From an uncultured archaeon (GTDB taxonomy: Archaea; Halobacteriota; Methanosarcinia; Methanosarcinales; Methanoperedenaceae), in the NCBI GenBank assembly GCA_902386135.1, contig CABMIB010000053.1, positions 1 to 64,000 of the forward strand: DNA of 64,000 bases. Reading direction: 5' to 3'. The translations under genes were made by a program, and so were the position numbers. Positions 7,638 through 15,054 of the stretch are shown piece by piece. Within the stretch, counting starts at the first letter, position 1. Each line of letters starts with the position of its first letter. The notes beneath the pieces are model-generated. The model searched no databases. It saw nothing but the letters and a program-made list of their open reading frames with translations, and was not told the origin of the DNA.

Positions 7638-8375
7638 ATGCCAAAAGTTGAAAAAAGAATAGGAATGCATACACTTGAAGTCGATTATTCTCAATTGACA
7701 GGTATTGCAAAAATAAAATTGGACGGTGAAGAGCTACTATCCAAGTTTTTATTACGACCATTCGGAAGGGATCATATAGAAACGTTTTCCGTGGGCAAGA
7801 AAAAGTATTATGTAAAATTTGGTGGGATAATGAAATATAATATAATGATTCAGGAGGCGAATAGCAATTCTGAAGAATTGGAAAACTCAGATGATATTAA
7901 ATTGCATAAAGATAGGCTCGGTAAAATCAATGCTCTTCTTGATAAGTTGGATGAAAGGCTTGCGCAGGGCGAAATAACTGAAGCTCGATACAAGGAGTTA
8001 TGTGAACAATATAGAACTGAAGCTGAGAGTCTTAAGAATCATGTAACAGAGCAGGAGCTTTTGCAGCAGGTTGGACTCAAAGCCGAGGAGGATGAAGAGG
8101 TCAAGTATCAAGAGGAAGAGAAGAAAAAAAGTGGCGCTCTTGCCGCTTTTCTAAGCTTCTTGATTCCGGGTATTGGTCAAATATATTGCGGCAGAGGGGG
8201 AAGAGGGATAGGGATTCTTGTATTAAATATTTTTTTGTTTTCCATGTTCGCATTTGCAGCTTCGGTAGCCCCGAATTCTAATGGGCCAGCGATTCTATTT
8301 TTATTATTGATCTTATTTTGGATATGGAATATTTATGATGCCTACAAACTTACTAAGGAATTACCGCAAAAGTAA
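7638..8375 (+). CDS. TM2-domain membrane protein with SHOCT-like module
   Basis: A 245-residue protein. An N-terminal cytosolic beta-rich region (1-75) is followed by a helical module (about 90-145) nearly identical to the tail of the preceding protein (LAQGEITEARYKELCEQYR). The C-terminus is a TM2-type membrane domain: AAFLSFLIPGIGQIYCGRGGRGIGI, a second helix and WNIYDAYKL. It lies 44 bp downstream on the same strand, so it is probably in one operon with the two preceding genes. The shared module suggests direct interaction among the three. No enzymatic motif is visible. Confidence 0.75.
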   Translation: MPKVEKRIGMHTLEVDYSQLTGIAKIKLDGEELLSKFLLRPFGRDHIETFSVGKKKYYVKFGGIMKYNIMIQEANSNSEELENSDDIKLHKDRLGKINALLDKLDERLAQGEITEARYKELCEQYRTEAESLKNHVTEQELLQQVGLKAEEDEEVKYQEEEKKKSGALAAFLSFLIPGIGQIYCGRGGRGIGILVLNIFLFSMFAFAASVAPNSNGPAILFLLLILFWIWNIYDAYKLTKELPQK

Positions 8376-8454
8376 CATATCTGAGCCTCAGGCAAACCTG
8401 ATATTACGGCTTGAAATCCTGAAATAAAATTCCGCAAAACCTCATTGTCCCAGA

Positions 8455-8506
8455 TATGTCAATTTAAAGGGATATATTTAAAATATATCTTTACCGCCGT
8501 ATAATG
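8455..8506 (+). promoter_or_regulatory. Promoter-like segment, copy 1, antisense to the DUF4349 gene
   Basis: Contains AAAGGGATATATTTAAAATA (BRE-like purines plus TATA box) and CCGCCGTATA. A near copy lies at 9415-9471. Here it points into the 3' end of the lipoprotein gene on the opposite strand, where it could drive an antisense RNA. Confidence 0.5.
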
Positions 8507-8520
8507 ATGACTTCATTTCT

Positions 8521-9366
8521 CTATTGTTTCAGCCACGGCAGGACTTTCCGTTTAACCCACCTTGCCAGCAATACTATCAATGCAATAAATACAACTATCG
8601 GTAGAATGTACCCGATGAAAACGATTAAACCGTTTACACTCCCGATAAATCCAATTGCAGCCTCCCTTAGCGCTTCAGTTATCCCCCATCCTTCGCCTGC
8701 TATTGGCGCCGGCTCCATAAAATTTACTGTAATAGTGGACATTTCAACGCTCTGGTTTAGATAGTTCATCTTCCCGGTAAGGCTTTCTATTTCCCCGCGC
8801 ACCCGTTCAAGCTCACGCTCGACTTCAAGAACATCCTTAACTGTGGATGCATTTTTCAATATTTCGTGGAACCTTGATTCCTGTTTTTTCAGGTTATCAA
8901 GGCGGGCTCCCACGTCTATCCACTCTTCTGTTACATCCTGGCCTGAAATCTGCCTGGATTTTTCGGTTCCCAATGCTTCTATTTGTTCGACGGTTGAGTA
9001 AAAATTCTTCTGGGGAACCCTTATAGTCATCTGGGCGTTTTTGCTCCCCCCTGAATCGTCGGTTGATGAACCTGATATAAAACCCTGGCCTGCCTCTGCT
9101 ATTTTCGTTATTTCATTAGAAGCCTTTTCTACGCTTTTTACCTCCAGTGTAAGGCTTGCGGTTGAGATAATCTTCCTGTCGATGATATTAACGGCATTTC
9201 CTGTGTCGCCTGTTACCTTTCCCTGTAATGGCGATTCGAATGATTTTGAAGGCACACCTAAGTTATTCGGTCCTGGGGTTTCTTTAGGCTCCACACATCC
9301 CGCTGTTATTACAAGAAGTAAAACCACAAATAATAGTAAGGTTTTATTTTTCATCATTCTCATCAT
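8521..9366 (-). CDS. DUF4349 lipoprotein
   Basis: A 281-residue protein. A signal peptide with a lipobox (LLLVITAGC, lipidated Cys near residue 24) is followed by the DUF4349 domain: DRKIISTASLTLEVKSVEKA, GGFISG-like GQGFISGSS, IRVPQKNFYSTVEQIEALG, GQDVTEEWIDVGARLDNLKKQE, then a coiled coil (VLEVERELERVRGEIESLTG). Near the C-terminus is one membrane span (LIVFIGYILPIVVFIALIVLLARW) with a basic end. In this family the protein is anchored with most of its mass outside the cell. The molecular role is not established. It is convergent with the TM2 gene and divergent from the transposase remnant. Confidence 0.85.
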   Translation of the reverse strand: MMRMMKNKTLLLFVVLLLVITAGCVEPKETPGPNNLGVPSKSFESPLQGKVTGDTGNAVNIIDRKIISTASLTLEVKSVEKASNEITKIAEAGQGFISGSSTDDSGGSKNAQMTIRVPQKNFYSTVEQIEALGTEKSRQISGQDVTEEWIDVGARLDNLKKQESRFHEILKNASTVKDVLEVERELERVRGEIESLTGKMNYLNQSVEMSTITVNFMEPAPIAGEGWGITEALREAAIGFIGSVNGLIVFIGYILPIVVFIALIVLLARWVKRKVLPWLKQ

Positions 9367-9414
9367 TATAATCTAATATAACTGTGATAATATATAATGC
9401 TTACTCATCTCGAT

Positions 9415-9471
9415 ATTGTCTATTTAAAGGGATATATTTAAATATCTTCTCCGCCGTATATTAATATTGAG
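9415..9471 (+). promoter_or_regulatory. Promoter-like segment, copy 2, for the transposase gene
   Basis: Contains AAAGGGATATATTTAAATA followed by CCGCCGTATA. The TATA box sits about 40 nt before the ATG of the next gene. It is nearly the same sequence as at 8455-8506, so the two copies flank the DUF4349 gene. Confidence 0.6.
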
Positions 9472-9477
9472 GCTATT

Positions 9478-9891
9478 ATGGGCGAAGAGACGTATAAATG
9501 TCCGAAATGTGGAAGTAACGATAGTGTTTGGCGTGGTTACAGATACAATAAATCTGGAAAGAAAAGATTAAGAAAATGTAAAAACTGTGGATCAAAATTT
9601 TCTCCAGATGATGGATTTCTAAGAAGACGTTTTCAGAAAAAACACATTGTAGAGGCAATTTCTCTTTATCAAAGCGGTCTATCATTAAGTAAAGTAAAAG
9701 ATCACATGTGGCAGCAACATGGAGTAAAAGTTTCTCGATGGATGATCCTTCTGTGGTGCCGAGATTATTCCATGAAGATAAATAATTTTACGAAGACACT
9801 TACGCTTGAGATTAAGGGGGGAATGTACATGCTGATGGCAAGAGCACTTCCTATGGATGATGCAAATGGCTCATGCACAGCGAATACGTAG
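9478..9891 (+). pseudogene. Transposase N-terminus (zinc ribbon plus HTH), truncated
   Basis: The intact part reads CPKCGSNDSVWRGYRYN, then CKNCGSKF (a four-cysteine zinc ribbon), followed by a helix-turn-helix (ISLYQSGLSLSKVKDHM) and a short tail. This is the DNA-binding N-terminus of an IS1/IS6-like DDE transposase. The catalytic core is missing. In a shifted frame after 9820, GNVHAD (the start of a VHADE-type DDE motif) is visible, then stops. The gene therefore appears frameshifted and decayed, and could at most make a DNA-binding fragment. Assignment to a specific IS family is uncertain. Confidence 0.7.
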
Positions 9892-10974
9892 ATTTCTATC
9901 CAATAAAGGTATATCACCAGCCAAAACAGTCCTTCCGCTGATTCGCTTTCTACGTCCAATCCTATCAAATGTATGTGCTTTAGGCTTTAAGAAGAAAAAA
10001 ATTAAAATAATCAAATGTAAAGACTGCAATGCTTATAATTTAAAAGGAAGTGAAAAAAATGGTTGGACTAGAAAGCTCAATGGAACGCTGAGAAATCGCT
10101 CAGCAGAGCAACCGAAAGGCGCACAATATGAGTGAAAGAGGTTAAATCAACAAACACAAGTGTGGAGTTCTATAGACATAAAGGAGAGAAATACAGAGTA
10201 GGGTCGTAAGTTCCTATTATTAGTTTACTAACCCCGAGAGGACATCTTGTATATCTTTCCTATTGTCTATTGGTTATTTTTTAATTCATGGGATTTCGAA
10301 AAATACATCTCCCAATACTGCCGGTTAATCATTCTATATGAGCAAAGACAGAGCCATCAAAGCAGAATCATGAGGACTGCCTCCCTCCGCCCTACAGTGA
10401 GCACGCAAAAGCGAATGTGCGCCTACACGCAGGAATAGCCCTTCGGAGAGGTTAGCGCATGCGCCAGTGTTTTTAGCGATACCTCGGACTTCGTCCGAGC
10501 GTAGTTCACGCGTGCCTCGAAGCACAAGAAAGAAAGCCAAAATAACAGGATACCTGAAGAAAACGCTGGAAAAACGCAAACAAGCAGCGTATATCTACAG
10601 GGTTAGAGTCCTACTGCACAGATCTGCTCCTGCGGAGCCGCCTGGTAATCAAAACCCTCCATGGACGAGTAAATTAGAGACTTTACAGGGATATAGCGTA
10701 AATCCTGGAATTTACAGTAGTAGGTGTAAATTTCGGGGTTTACAGTAAAAGATATAAAAATTTAGTTTAAGACGATCCCAGCCTTTCAGGCATAATTCCT
10801 ATCCTTCACCAGAGAACTTCGCCCCATGAAGCTTCATGAAGCCCGGATGTGCCCACAAACAATCGTCCCAACTGGTGCAGATCTGGAACAACCAGACACT
10901 ACAGGAACACCAATATGGACGCCCTGGAAGAATTGTATGGTATCACTGCACCTTCACAATGCTATTATTTCAAT
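9892..10974 (+). other. Decayed mobile-element region
   Basis: No credible complete gene. It holds the out-of-frame tail of the transposase (to about 10.2 kb), repeat R2 copy C, a small hairpin (GGACTTCGTCC), and a close direct repeat of the TTTACAGT type around 10.68-10.75 kb. Long frames over R2 are artefacts of the repeat. Confidence 0.5.
10368..10462. repeat. Dispersed repeat R2, copy C
   Basis: Shares GCCCTACAGTGAGCACGCAA, AAGCGAATGTGCGCCT and the TTAGCGCATG end with copies B and D. The central stem-loop is more diverged. Confidence 0.8.
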
Positions 10975-11376
10975 TCAGCTGCTCGTTACATCAACTTTAG
11001 TCTTAACGTTCTTTGTAGAGGCTATACTAAACGTATTAGAGTAAACAAGATAATAACTGCCTTTTGGCACGCTTGCAGTAATGCTGCCTGTAGTTATTTG
11101 TCCTGAGTCATAATATGTTGATACATTATGACCATTAATCCAATTGATATATGAAGTTTCATCGAGAATAAGAACTCTTATATCATTTCCACTACCACCG
11201 GAAGCTGTAAAATTTCCAGAGATACTTGCCTGCGATGGAACTGAAAATTTATAATCAACATATTTTCCCGCTTCTACTGTGACAACGCCATCTACAATAG
11301 TTTCAGTTTTATTACTGACACAACCTGATATTGCAATTCCGAGTATTATAGCAATAAACAATAATTCGTTTTTCAT
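10975..11376 (-). CDS. Lipoprotein with GOLD/emp24-like beta domain
   Basis: A 133-residue protein. A signal peptide with lipobox (AIISGC-like GIAISGC, Cys near residue 19) is followed by one beta-sandwich domain. The pattern VEAGKYVDYKFSVPSQASISGNF, GGSGNDIRVLILDETSYINW, STYYDSGQ and GSYYLVYSNTFSIASTKNVK matches the prokaryotic GOLD-like domain I recall from secreted archaeal and bacterial proteins. It is probably an anchored extracellular binding protein. It stands alone among repeats, and its 3' end reaches into the decayed region. Confidence 0.7.
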   Translation of the reverse strand: MKNELLFIAIILGIAISGCVSNKTETIVDGVVTVEAGKYVDYKFSVPSQASISGNFTASGGSGNDIRVLILDETSYINWINGHNVSTYYDSGQITTGSITASVPKGSYYLVYSNTFSIASTKNVKTKVDVTSS

Positions 11377-11542
11377 AGCATCCTCCGAATTGTTACGTTA
11401 ATTATGATACTATTTACATATTTCGGTGAAAGAGTTCTGCCAAATCCGTGGCTGATTAACTGACCTGTAAAAATTCGGCTGATAAATCGATAAAAAAATA
11501 AACACCTCTTTTTGGTATTATCGTGGATTTGAGATAACTAAC

Positions 11543-11707
11543 TCATTCAGGTACTTCAGGAGCATTAATTACATTAATTACAACAGGCTCTGGATTCCCT
11601 GATGGGTGTTTTGCTCTTAATTCTTTAGGCAGATGGTCTTTACACAGGCTTGTTCCTTCAAACATATACCTGGCTTCCTTTCCACAATAAACACATTTTA
11701 AGTCCAT
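11543..11707 (-). CDS. 54-residue zinc-finger protein
   Basis: A short gene with a strong ribosome-binding site (GGAGGT, 4 nt before the ATG). The protein begins MDLKCVYCGKEARYMFEGTS and continues LCKDHL. The CxxC and CxxH pairs form a treble-clef-like zinc site, followed by an acidic, proline-containing tail. It is similar in kind to archaeal small zinc-binding proteins that act as nucleic-acid or protein adaptors. The clear start signal and conserved-looking metal site make it a real gene, although no function can be given. Confidence 0.7.
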   Translation of the reverse strand: MDLKCVYCGKEARYMFEGTSLCKDHLPKELRAKHPSGNPEPVVINVINAPEVPE

Positions 11708-11765
11708 GCAGTACCTCCATTATTGGTACTTTTAATACCTTAATGTGTTTATAATTTCCCAGGTA

Positions 11766-12011
11766 TCATTTTGTTCTCTTCGCCTTTCCTCTCTTTGCCT
11801 TTGTCGCTTTTTTCATCTTCATCACCTTTTTAGCTTTAACTACCTTTTTTGTCTGGACTCTCTTTGGTTTTGCTTTCGCCTTGGCTTTCTTTATTTTTGG
11901 TCTCGCTCTGACTGGTTTAGGTTTTGTTATGCTTGCCAGAATTTTGCTTCTCTCAGACCACCAGGAAGATGCTGTTGATGCAGTAGATTTGGATTTAGGT
12001 TTCTTTGCCAT
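11766..12011 (-). CDS. Lys/Ala-rich basic protein, histone H1-like tail
   Basis: An 81-residue protein. A short Ser/Thr/Trp N-terminus is followed by about 50 residues dominated by Lys, Ala, Pro and Arg (KPKPVRARPKIKKAKAKAKP, KKVVKAKKV). The net charge is very high and no folded core is evident. A ribosome-binding site (AAAGGTGA) precedes the ATG. The composition resembles H1 C-terminal tails and bacterial Hc1-like proteins, so DNA or RNA compaction is the likely role. The 54-residue zinc-finger gene follows on the same strand about 60 bp away. Confidence 0.65.
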   Translation of the reverse strand: MAKKPKSKSTASTASSWWSERSKILASITKPKPVRARPKIKKAKAKAKPKRVQTKKVVKAKKVMKMKKATKAKRGKAKRTK

Positions 12012-12213
12012 TGGTCACCTTTATTACAAATGCATTATTAAAATTCACATAGCAATAAACAAGAGTCACACACAGTTCACACATTCTTATCTGCAAGACT
12101 GTGTTGTAAGCATCGGATCTGGATTGGAGAGAAACATTTGCTCTTATCTTGGGACGAGCTTTGGAGAGATACGAATATGACAGGAAATAATCCTGTATGC
12201 TCTTGAAAAACAC

Positions 12214-12255
12214 TATGTACAGACCTCGTACGTCGTACGGGGTATACCGTGCTGC
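12214..12255. repeat. 42-bp palindrome-containing repeat, copy 1
   Basis: The core CCTCGTACGTCGTACGGGG is an imperfect palindrome. The whole 42 bp, including the flanking TATGTACAG and GGTATA, recurs inverted at 32902-32944. It lies immediately before the group II intron segment and may mark its insertion site. Confidence 0.8.
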
Positions 12256-12581
12256 GACAAGAAGCTGCATCATGAATTGCTATGTGCTGCCCTTTCCGTT
12301 TGGGGTAATCCTACTGAGATATGCGTCAGTGGTAACGCTGGGGTGTAAAGCTCTCAGGACAATATGGAGAAATTTGAAAGACTCATTCAAACAATCTGTT
12401 AGGATAAGAATGCGATGAAGAAAACGAAAGTTGAACCATTGTAAGAGTCGTGAACCCCAATAAGCGAAAATAGTCTGAAACGTTTAACCAAAAGGTATGG
12501 AATCTGACCATATGAAGCGAAAGTTTCACGTACGGTTCTCAGAAGAGGGGGAGCAAGTAATTGTTCCTTCTTATTCGGCAC
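12249..12581 (+). mobile_element. Group II intron remnant with domains V and VI, no maturase
   Basis: Domain V is visible at 12505-12538: CCATATGAAGCGAAAGTTTC then ACGTACGGTTC, with the GAAA tetraloop, the AC bulge and the closing GGTTC as in classical group II domain V. The usual AGC triad is changed to GAC. Domain VI follows as a GAAGAGGGGGAGCA / TTGTTCCTTCTT stem with an unpaired A eight bases before a terminal ...GGCAC, the expected 3' splice form (AY). The 5' part (from about GTGCTGCGACAAGAAG) is only 0.25 kb, too short for a full domain I-IV set, so the intron is deleted internally. No reverse transcriptase is present. Confidence 0.7.
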
Positions 12582-12670
12582 TTTGTTGGAGTAAATTCTA
12601 GTTTCGTTAATACCAGTTCATCTGTAATTTTATTCACCAACATAGAAAAAGGTCACACAAAAAAAACAAG

Positions 12671-12726
12671 GTTTTAAATATTATGATACAATTGTACGCG
12701 CCATTCGAATAGATATTCGAATAGAT
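12671..12726 (+). promoter_or_regulatory. TATA box plus tandem operator-like repeat
   Basis: TTTTAAATATT lies about 25 nt before two perfect tandem copies of ATTCGAATAGAT (12703-12714 and 12715-12726), each holding the palindrome ATTCGAAT. The repeats would cover the transcription start of the next gene, a typical repressor position. Confidence 0.65.
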
Positions 12727-12744
12727 AGTAGGAGGATAAAAACG

Positions 12745-12774
12745 ATGAGTTCAAAAGGAGATTTTTATGCCTAA
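12745..12774 (+). CDS. 9-codon leader peptide overlapping the next start
   Basis: ATG with ribosome-binding site GGAGG 9 nt upstream, encoding MSSKGDFYA then TAA. The stop lies inside the first codons of the following gene, and the leader itself contains that gene's ribosome-binding site (AAAAGGAG). This is the layout of a translationally coupled or attenuating leader. Expression is not proven. Confidence 0.4.
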   Translation: MSSKGDFYA

Positions 12775-13654
12775 TGCGTACACCCATTACGTCATATGGA
12801 TTTCACGCCGGAAGCGCCACCATGGAAGCGCTTCGGTCGATATTGTTGTGCCCGCGCCACCACCTAGTGTAATGACACCTGGGGATATATTCCAAGCTCC
12901 CTGGGCACCGCCATCAATCAGTTGGACTGATGACAGCGGTTCGCACAGCGCGAATTTCGCGTTTTGGTCAATAACAGGCGGGACTAACGGTGCGCTTGCT
13001 AGCACCGCCAACACTCCGCCACCTGTGAATGTGGGGAACGCGGATATCGTAGCTAAGGCTTGGTACATTTCCGGAGGGAATGGCCCCGGCGAGGCAGGTG
13101 TTCTTATTGATGCTTTCGACGTAGGCTTGGGTGACTTCGTAGACGATGACTTTGTGACTGTTGTGCCTGATGGCTCCCTCACTGCGGAGGCAAACAACGA
13201 TGGCTTCGTGCCTACAGCATCGCTGGAGAACATTAATGCATACGCATCAATTCACACGGTCCCCTTCTCTGACTGGAAGGTCGTGGTTGGGACCGAGACC
13301 GTGAACAATGAGGATCTTCAGGCGAAAGCCCAATCCACTGCCATTGCATTTGCCTTCTATCAGGCAACTTCTGGCGTAGGGCCTGTTCTGCAGCCAGGTC
13401 GATATGCAGCTGGGACTTGGGTTTCCTGGGGCGTAATGGTCGATGGCGGCGGTCCTACCGGTGCAGGACCAGTACCGCCTTGGAACCCCTACATAAGAGA
13501 GCTGGCAGCAGGTCTGGCATTAGCTGATGCTGCCAGTAAGGTAAGTCCAAGGCTTAGGGCCAATGTACTCGATCTTGCGGCCAAGCAGGTGTCTATCGCC
13601 ACCGACGCCATCAAGAAGAAGATGCAAGCGACTAAGAACGCTGAGTCTGACTAG
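12767..13654 (+). CDS. Orphan 295-residue protein, GC-rich, function unknown
   Basis: A basic start (YVIWISRRKRHHG) is followed by a Gly/Ala/Val/Pro-rich beta-like body with repeated SxWTD, WYISGGNGPGEAG and VLIDAFDVGLGDFVDDD segments. The C-terminus is an alanine-rich helical end (RELAAGLALADAASKVSP to DAIKKKMQATKNAES). It has no signal peptide, membrane span or recognised catalytic motif. Its GC content is clearly higher than that of the surrounding repeats and most neighbours, which suggests recent acquisition. It has a well-formed promoter, operator-like repeat, leader and ribosome-binding site, and a hairpin after it, so it is a complete single-gene unit inside a decayed island. I do not recognise the family. 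Confidence 0.7.
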   Translation: MPNAYTHYVIWISRRKRHHGSASVDIVVPAPPPSVMTPGDIFQAPWAPPSISWTDDSGSHSANFAFWSITGGTNGALASTANTPPPVNVGNADIVAKAWYISGGNGPGEAGVLIDAFDVGLGDFVDDDFVTVVPDGSLTAEANNDGFVPTASLENINAYASIHTVPFSDWKVVVGTETVNNEDLQAKAQSTAIAFAFYQATSGVGPVLQPGRYAAGTWVSWGVMVDGGGPTGAGPVPPWNPYIRELAAGLALADAASKVSPRLRANVLDLAAKQVSIATDAIKKKMQATKNAESD

Positions 13655-13712
13655 AAGCCGGCGCTGATAACGTTTCTCTCACGAATACTAGTGTCACGTC
13701 AACTCTCAAGAG

Positions 13713-13739
13713 CCGGATAAAGTGATCTACTTTATCCGG
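13713..13739. terminator. Perfect 11-bp stem hairpin
   Basis: CCGGATAAAGT, loop GATCT, ACTTTATCCGG: a perfect inverted repeat about 60 bp after the stop of the orphan gene. It has no T tract, so it may be a terminator or an mRNA-stabilising hairpin. Confidence 0.6.
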
Positions 13740-13965
13740 GCATCCTCTGTTGTAAATCGCCAATTAACTTTCACATTTTTGTTGTTTTTAAAATTCTGCC
13801 ATGCCAGACCTCTTTCCTATCCACCGCGATGTCATCAATTCTTCTTTTTAAATCTGCCCTGTAAGCTGTTCAACTCAATCCCGGACATATTCAACCAGCT
13901 CCCGTGACTCGGAGTATACACAAATCGAATCTTTGCCATATTGCTTTGCTTTTTCCGGTGGAAAT

Positions 13966-14063
13966 GCGCCCCCGCCCTACAGTGAGCACGCAAAGCGAAT
14001 GTGCGCCTGCCCCCGCGAGAATGGCTTTTCGGGAGGGGTTAAGCGCATGTATGGAATTTGTGA
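13966..14063. repeat. Dispersed repeat R2, copy D
   Basis: The most complete copy: GCCCTACAGTGAGCACGCAA, AGCGAATGTGCGCCTGCCCC, CGCGAGAATGGCTTTTCGGG, AGGGGTTAAGCGCATGTATG, then TTTGTGA. Copy A matches its right half and copies B and C its left half. Confidence 0.85.
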
Positions 14064-14384
14064 CTGCAAACGATAGATATCTCATGCTCTTATAAGTGAT
14101 AGAATTTGGTAATTTTTTATCAAAATTAAATACAGGCGTGAATTCAAATTAATAGAAATGTAATATTTAGAAAACTTTATCTGTTGAAAGATAATATTGC
14201 CATGCGGTAGGTGGTATTATAAAACACGATCCCTTTAGTCCATAATGATTTATTAAAACCATACTTTAAAAAATCCGAAATGCAGGGGGATTTGCCCGCA
14301 ATGGTGGTCTGGTGAATGCATTAATAGCAGAGCTTCTTAATAAGTATGCTTTGCTGGTGGTAAATAAAAAGGAGTGAATTAAAA
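14064..14384 (+). other. AT-rich intergenic region
   Basis: No gene seen. The last 15 bases contain the ribosome-binding site AAAGGAG for the DUF1326 gene. A TATA candidate (TTAATAAGTAT) is near 14.34 kb. Confidence 0.5.
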
Positions 14385-14987
14385 ATGAGTTATCAAGTGG
14401 AAGGGAAACTGTTAGAAGTCTGTACATGCAACGTTATATGCCCTTGCTGGGTGGGAGAGAATGCAGATGGAGGCACCTGCGACGGGTCGCTGACGTGGCA
14501 CATTGAAAAAGGTAATGTTAACGGCGTAGATGTTTCGGGTCTTACCATTGCCGTTCTCGCCCATGTTCCCGGCAACATCCTGAAAGGCAACTGGCGTGCT
14601 GTTGTCTATGTGGATGAGAAGGCTACGCCCGCGCAGCAGGAAGCGCTTTTGAATGTATGGACAGGCAAACTTGGCGGTCCTATTGCGGATCTATCAAAGC
14701 TGATAGGTGAAGTGGTTGCAGTGGAGCGTGTGCCAATAACAGTAAAGGCTGAAAAAGGTAAAGGCAGTATTAAGATCGGTAAAGCCATGGAAGCTGAGAT
14801 GGCACCACTCCAGGGAGCAACAGGTCAGCCCACATCACTTCAGGACACCGTTTTCACAACTATCCCCGGCTCTCCTGCCTATGTGGCCAAAGCATCGAAA
14901 TACAGGGCGAATGTCCCGAAATTAGGATTTAACATAAATCTCAAAGACCACAGCGCTGTACAGGGAAGCTTCCGTTTCACAGGCTGA
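14385..14987 (+). CDS. DUF1326 family protein
   Basis: A 200-residue soluble protein with the diagnostic N-terminal motif EVCTCNVICPCWVG, here LLEVCTCNVICPCW, which has clustered cysteines that could bind metal or be redox active. It continues with DGSLTWHIEKGNVNGVDVSG, VYVDEKATPAQQEALLNVWTG and DHSAVQGSFRF. Members of this family are nearly always encoded beside a DUF2182 membrane protein, as here (67 bp to the next gene). The biochemical role of the pair is not established, and metal handling is the usual guess. The start is supported by AAAGGAG. Confidence 0.9.
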   Translation: MSYQVEGKLLEVCTCNVICPCWVGENADGGTCDGSLTWHIEKGNVNGVDVSGLTIAVLAHVPGNILKGNWRAVVYVDEKATPAQQEALLNVWTGKLGGPIADLSKLIGEVVAVERVPITVKAEKGKGSIKIGKAMEAEMAPLQGATGQPTSLQDTVFTTIPGSPAYVAKASKYRANVPKLGFNINLKDHSAVQGSFRFTG

Positions 14988-15054
14988 TACACCCAATAAA
15001 TAATAGCCGGCAGCAGGTAGAAATTAGTTAACATAACGGAGAGTCTCATAAACC

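Noticed and set aside
10334-10579. 81-codon frame on the minus strand over repeat R2 copy C
   Set aside because: Most of it translates the dispersed repeat; similar frames appear over copies B and D, so it reflects the repeat and not a protein.
10467-10748. 93-codon basic frame
   Set aside because: No ribosome-binding site, atypical composition and location in a decayed region with short repeats.
12197-12418. 73-codon frame on the plus strand
   Set aside because: It lies across the palindromic repeat and the group II intron remnant, where RNA structure explains the sequence better.
12703-12726. Start of a longer direct-repeat array (iteron-like origin)
   Set aside because: Only two tandem units are present and they sit at a promoter, so an operator is the simpler reading.
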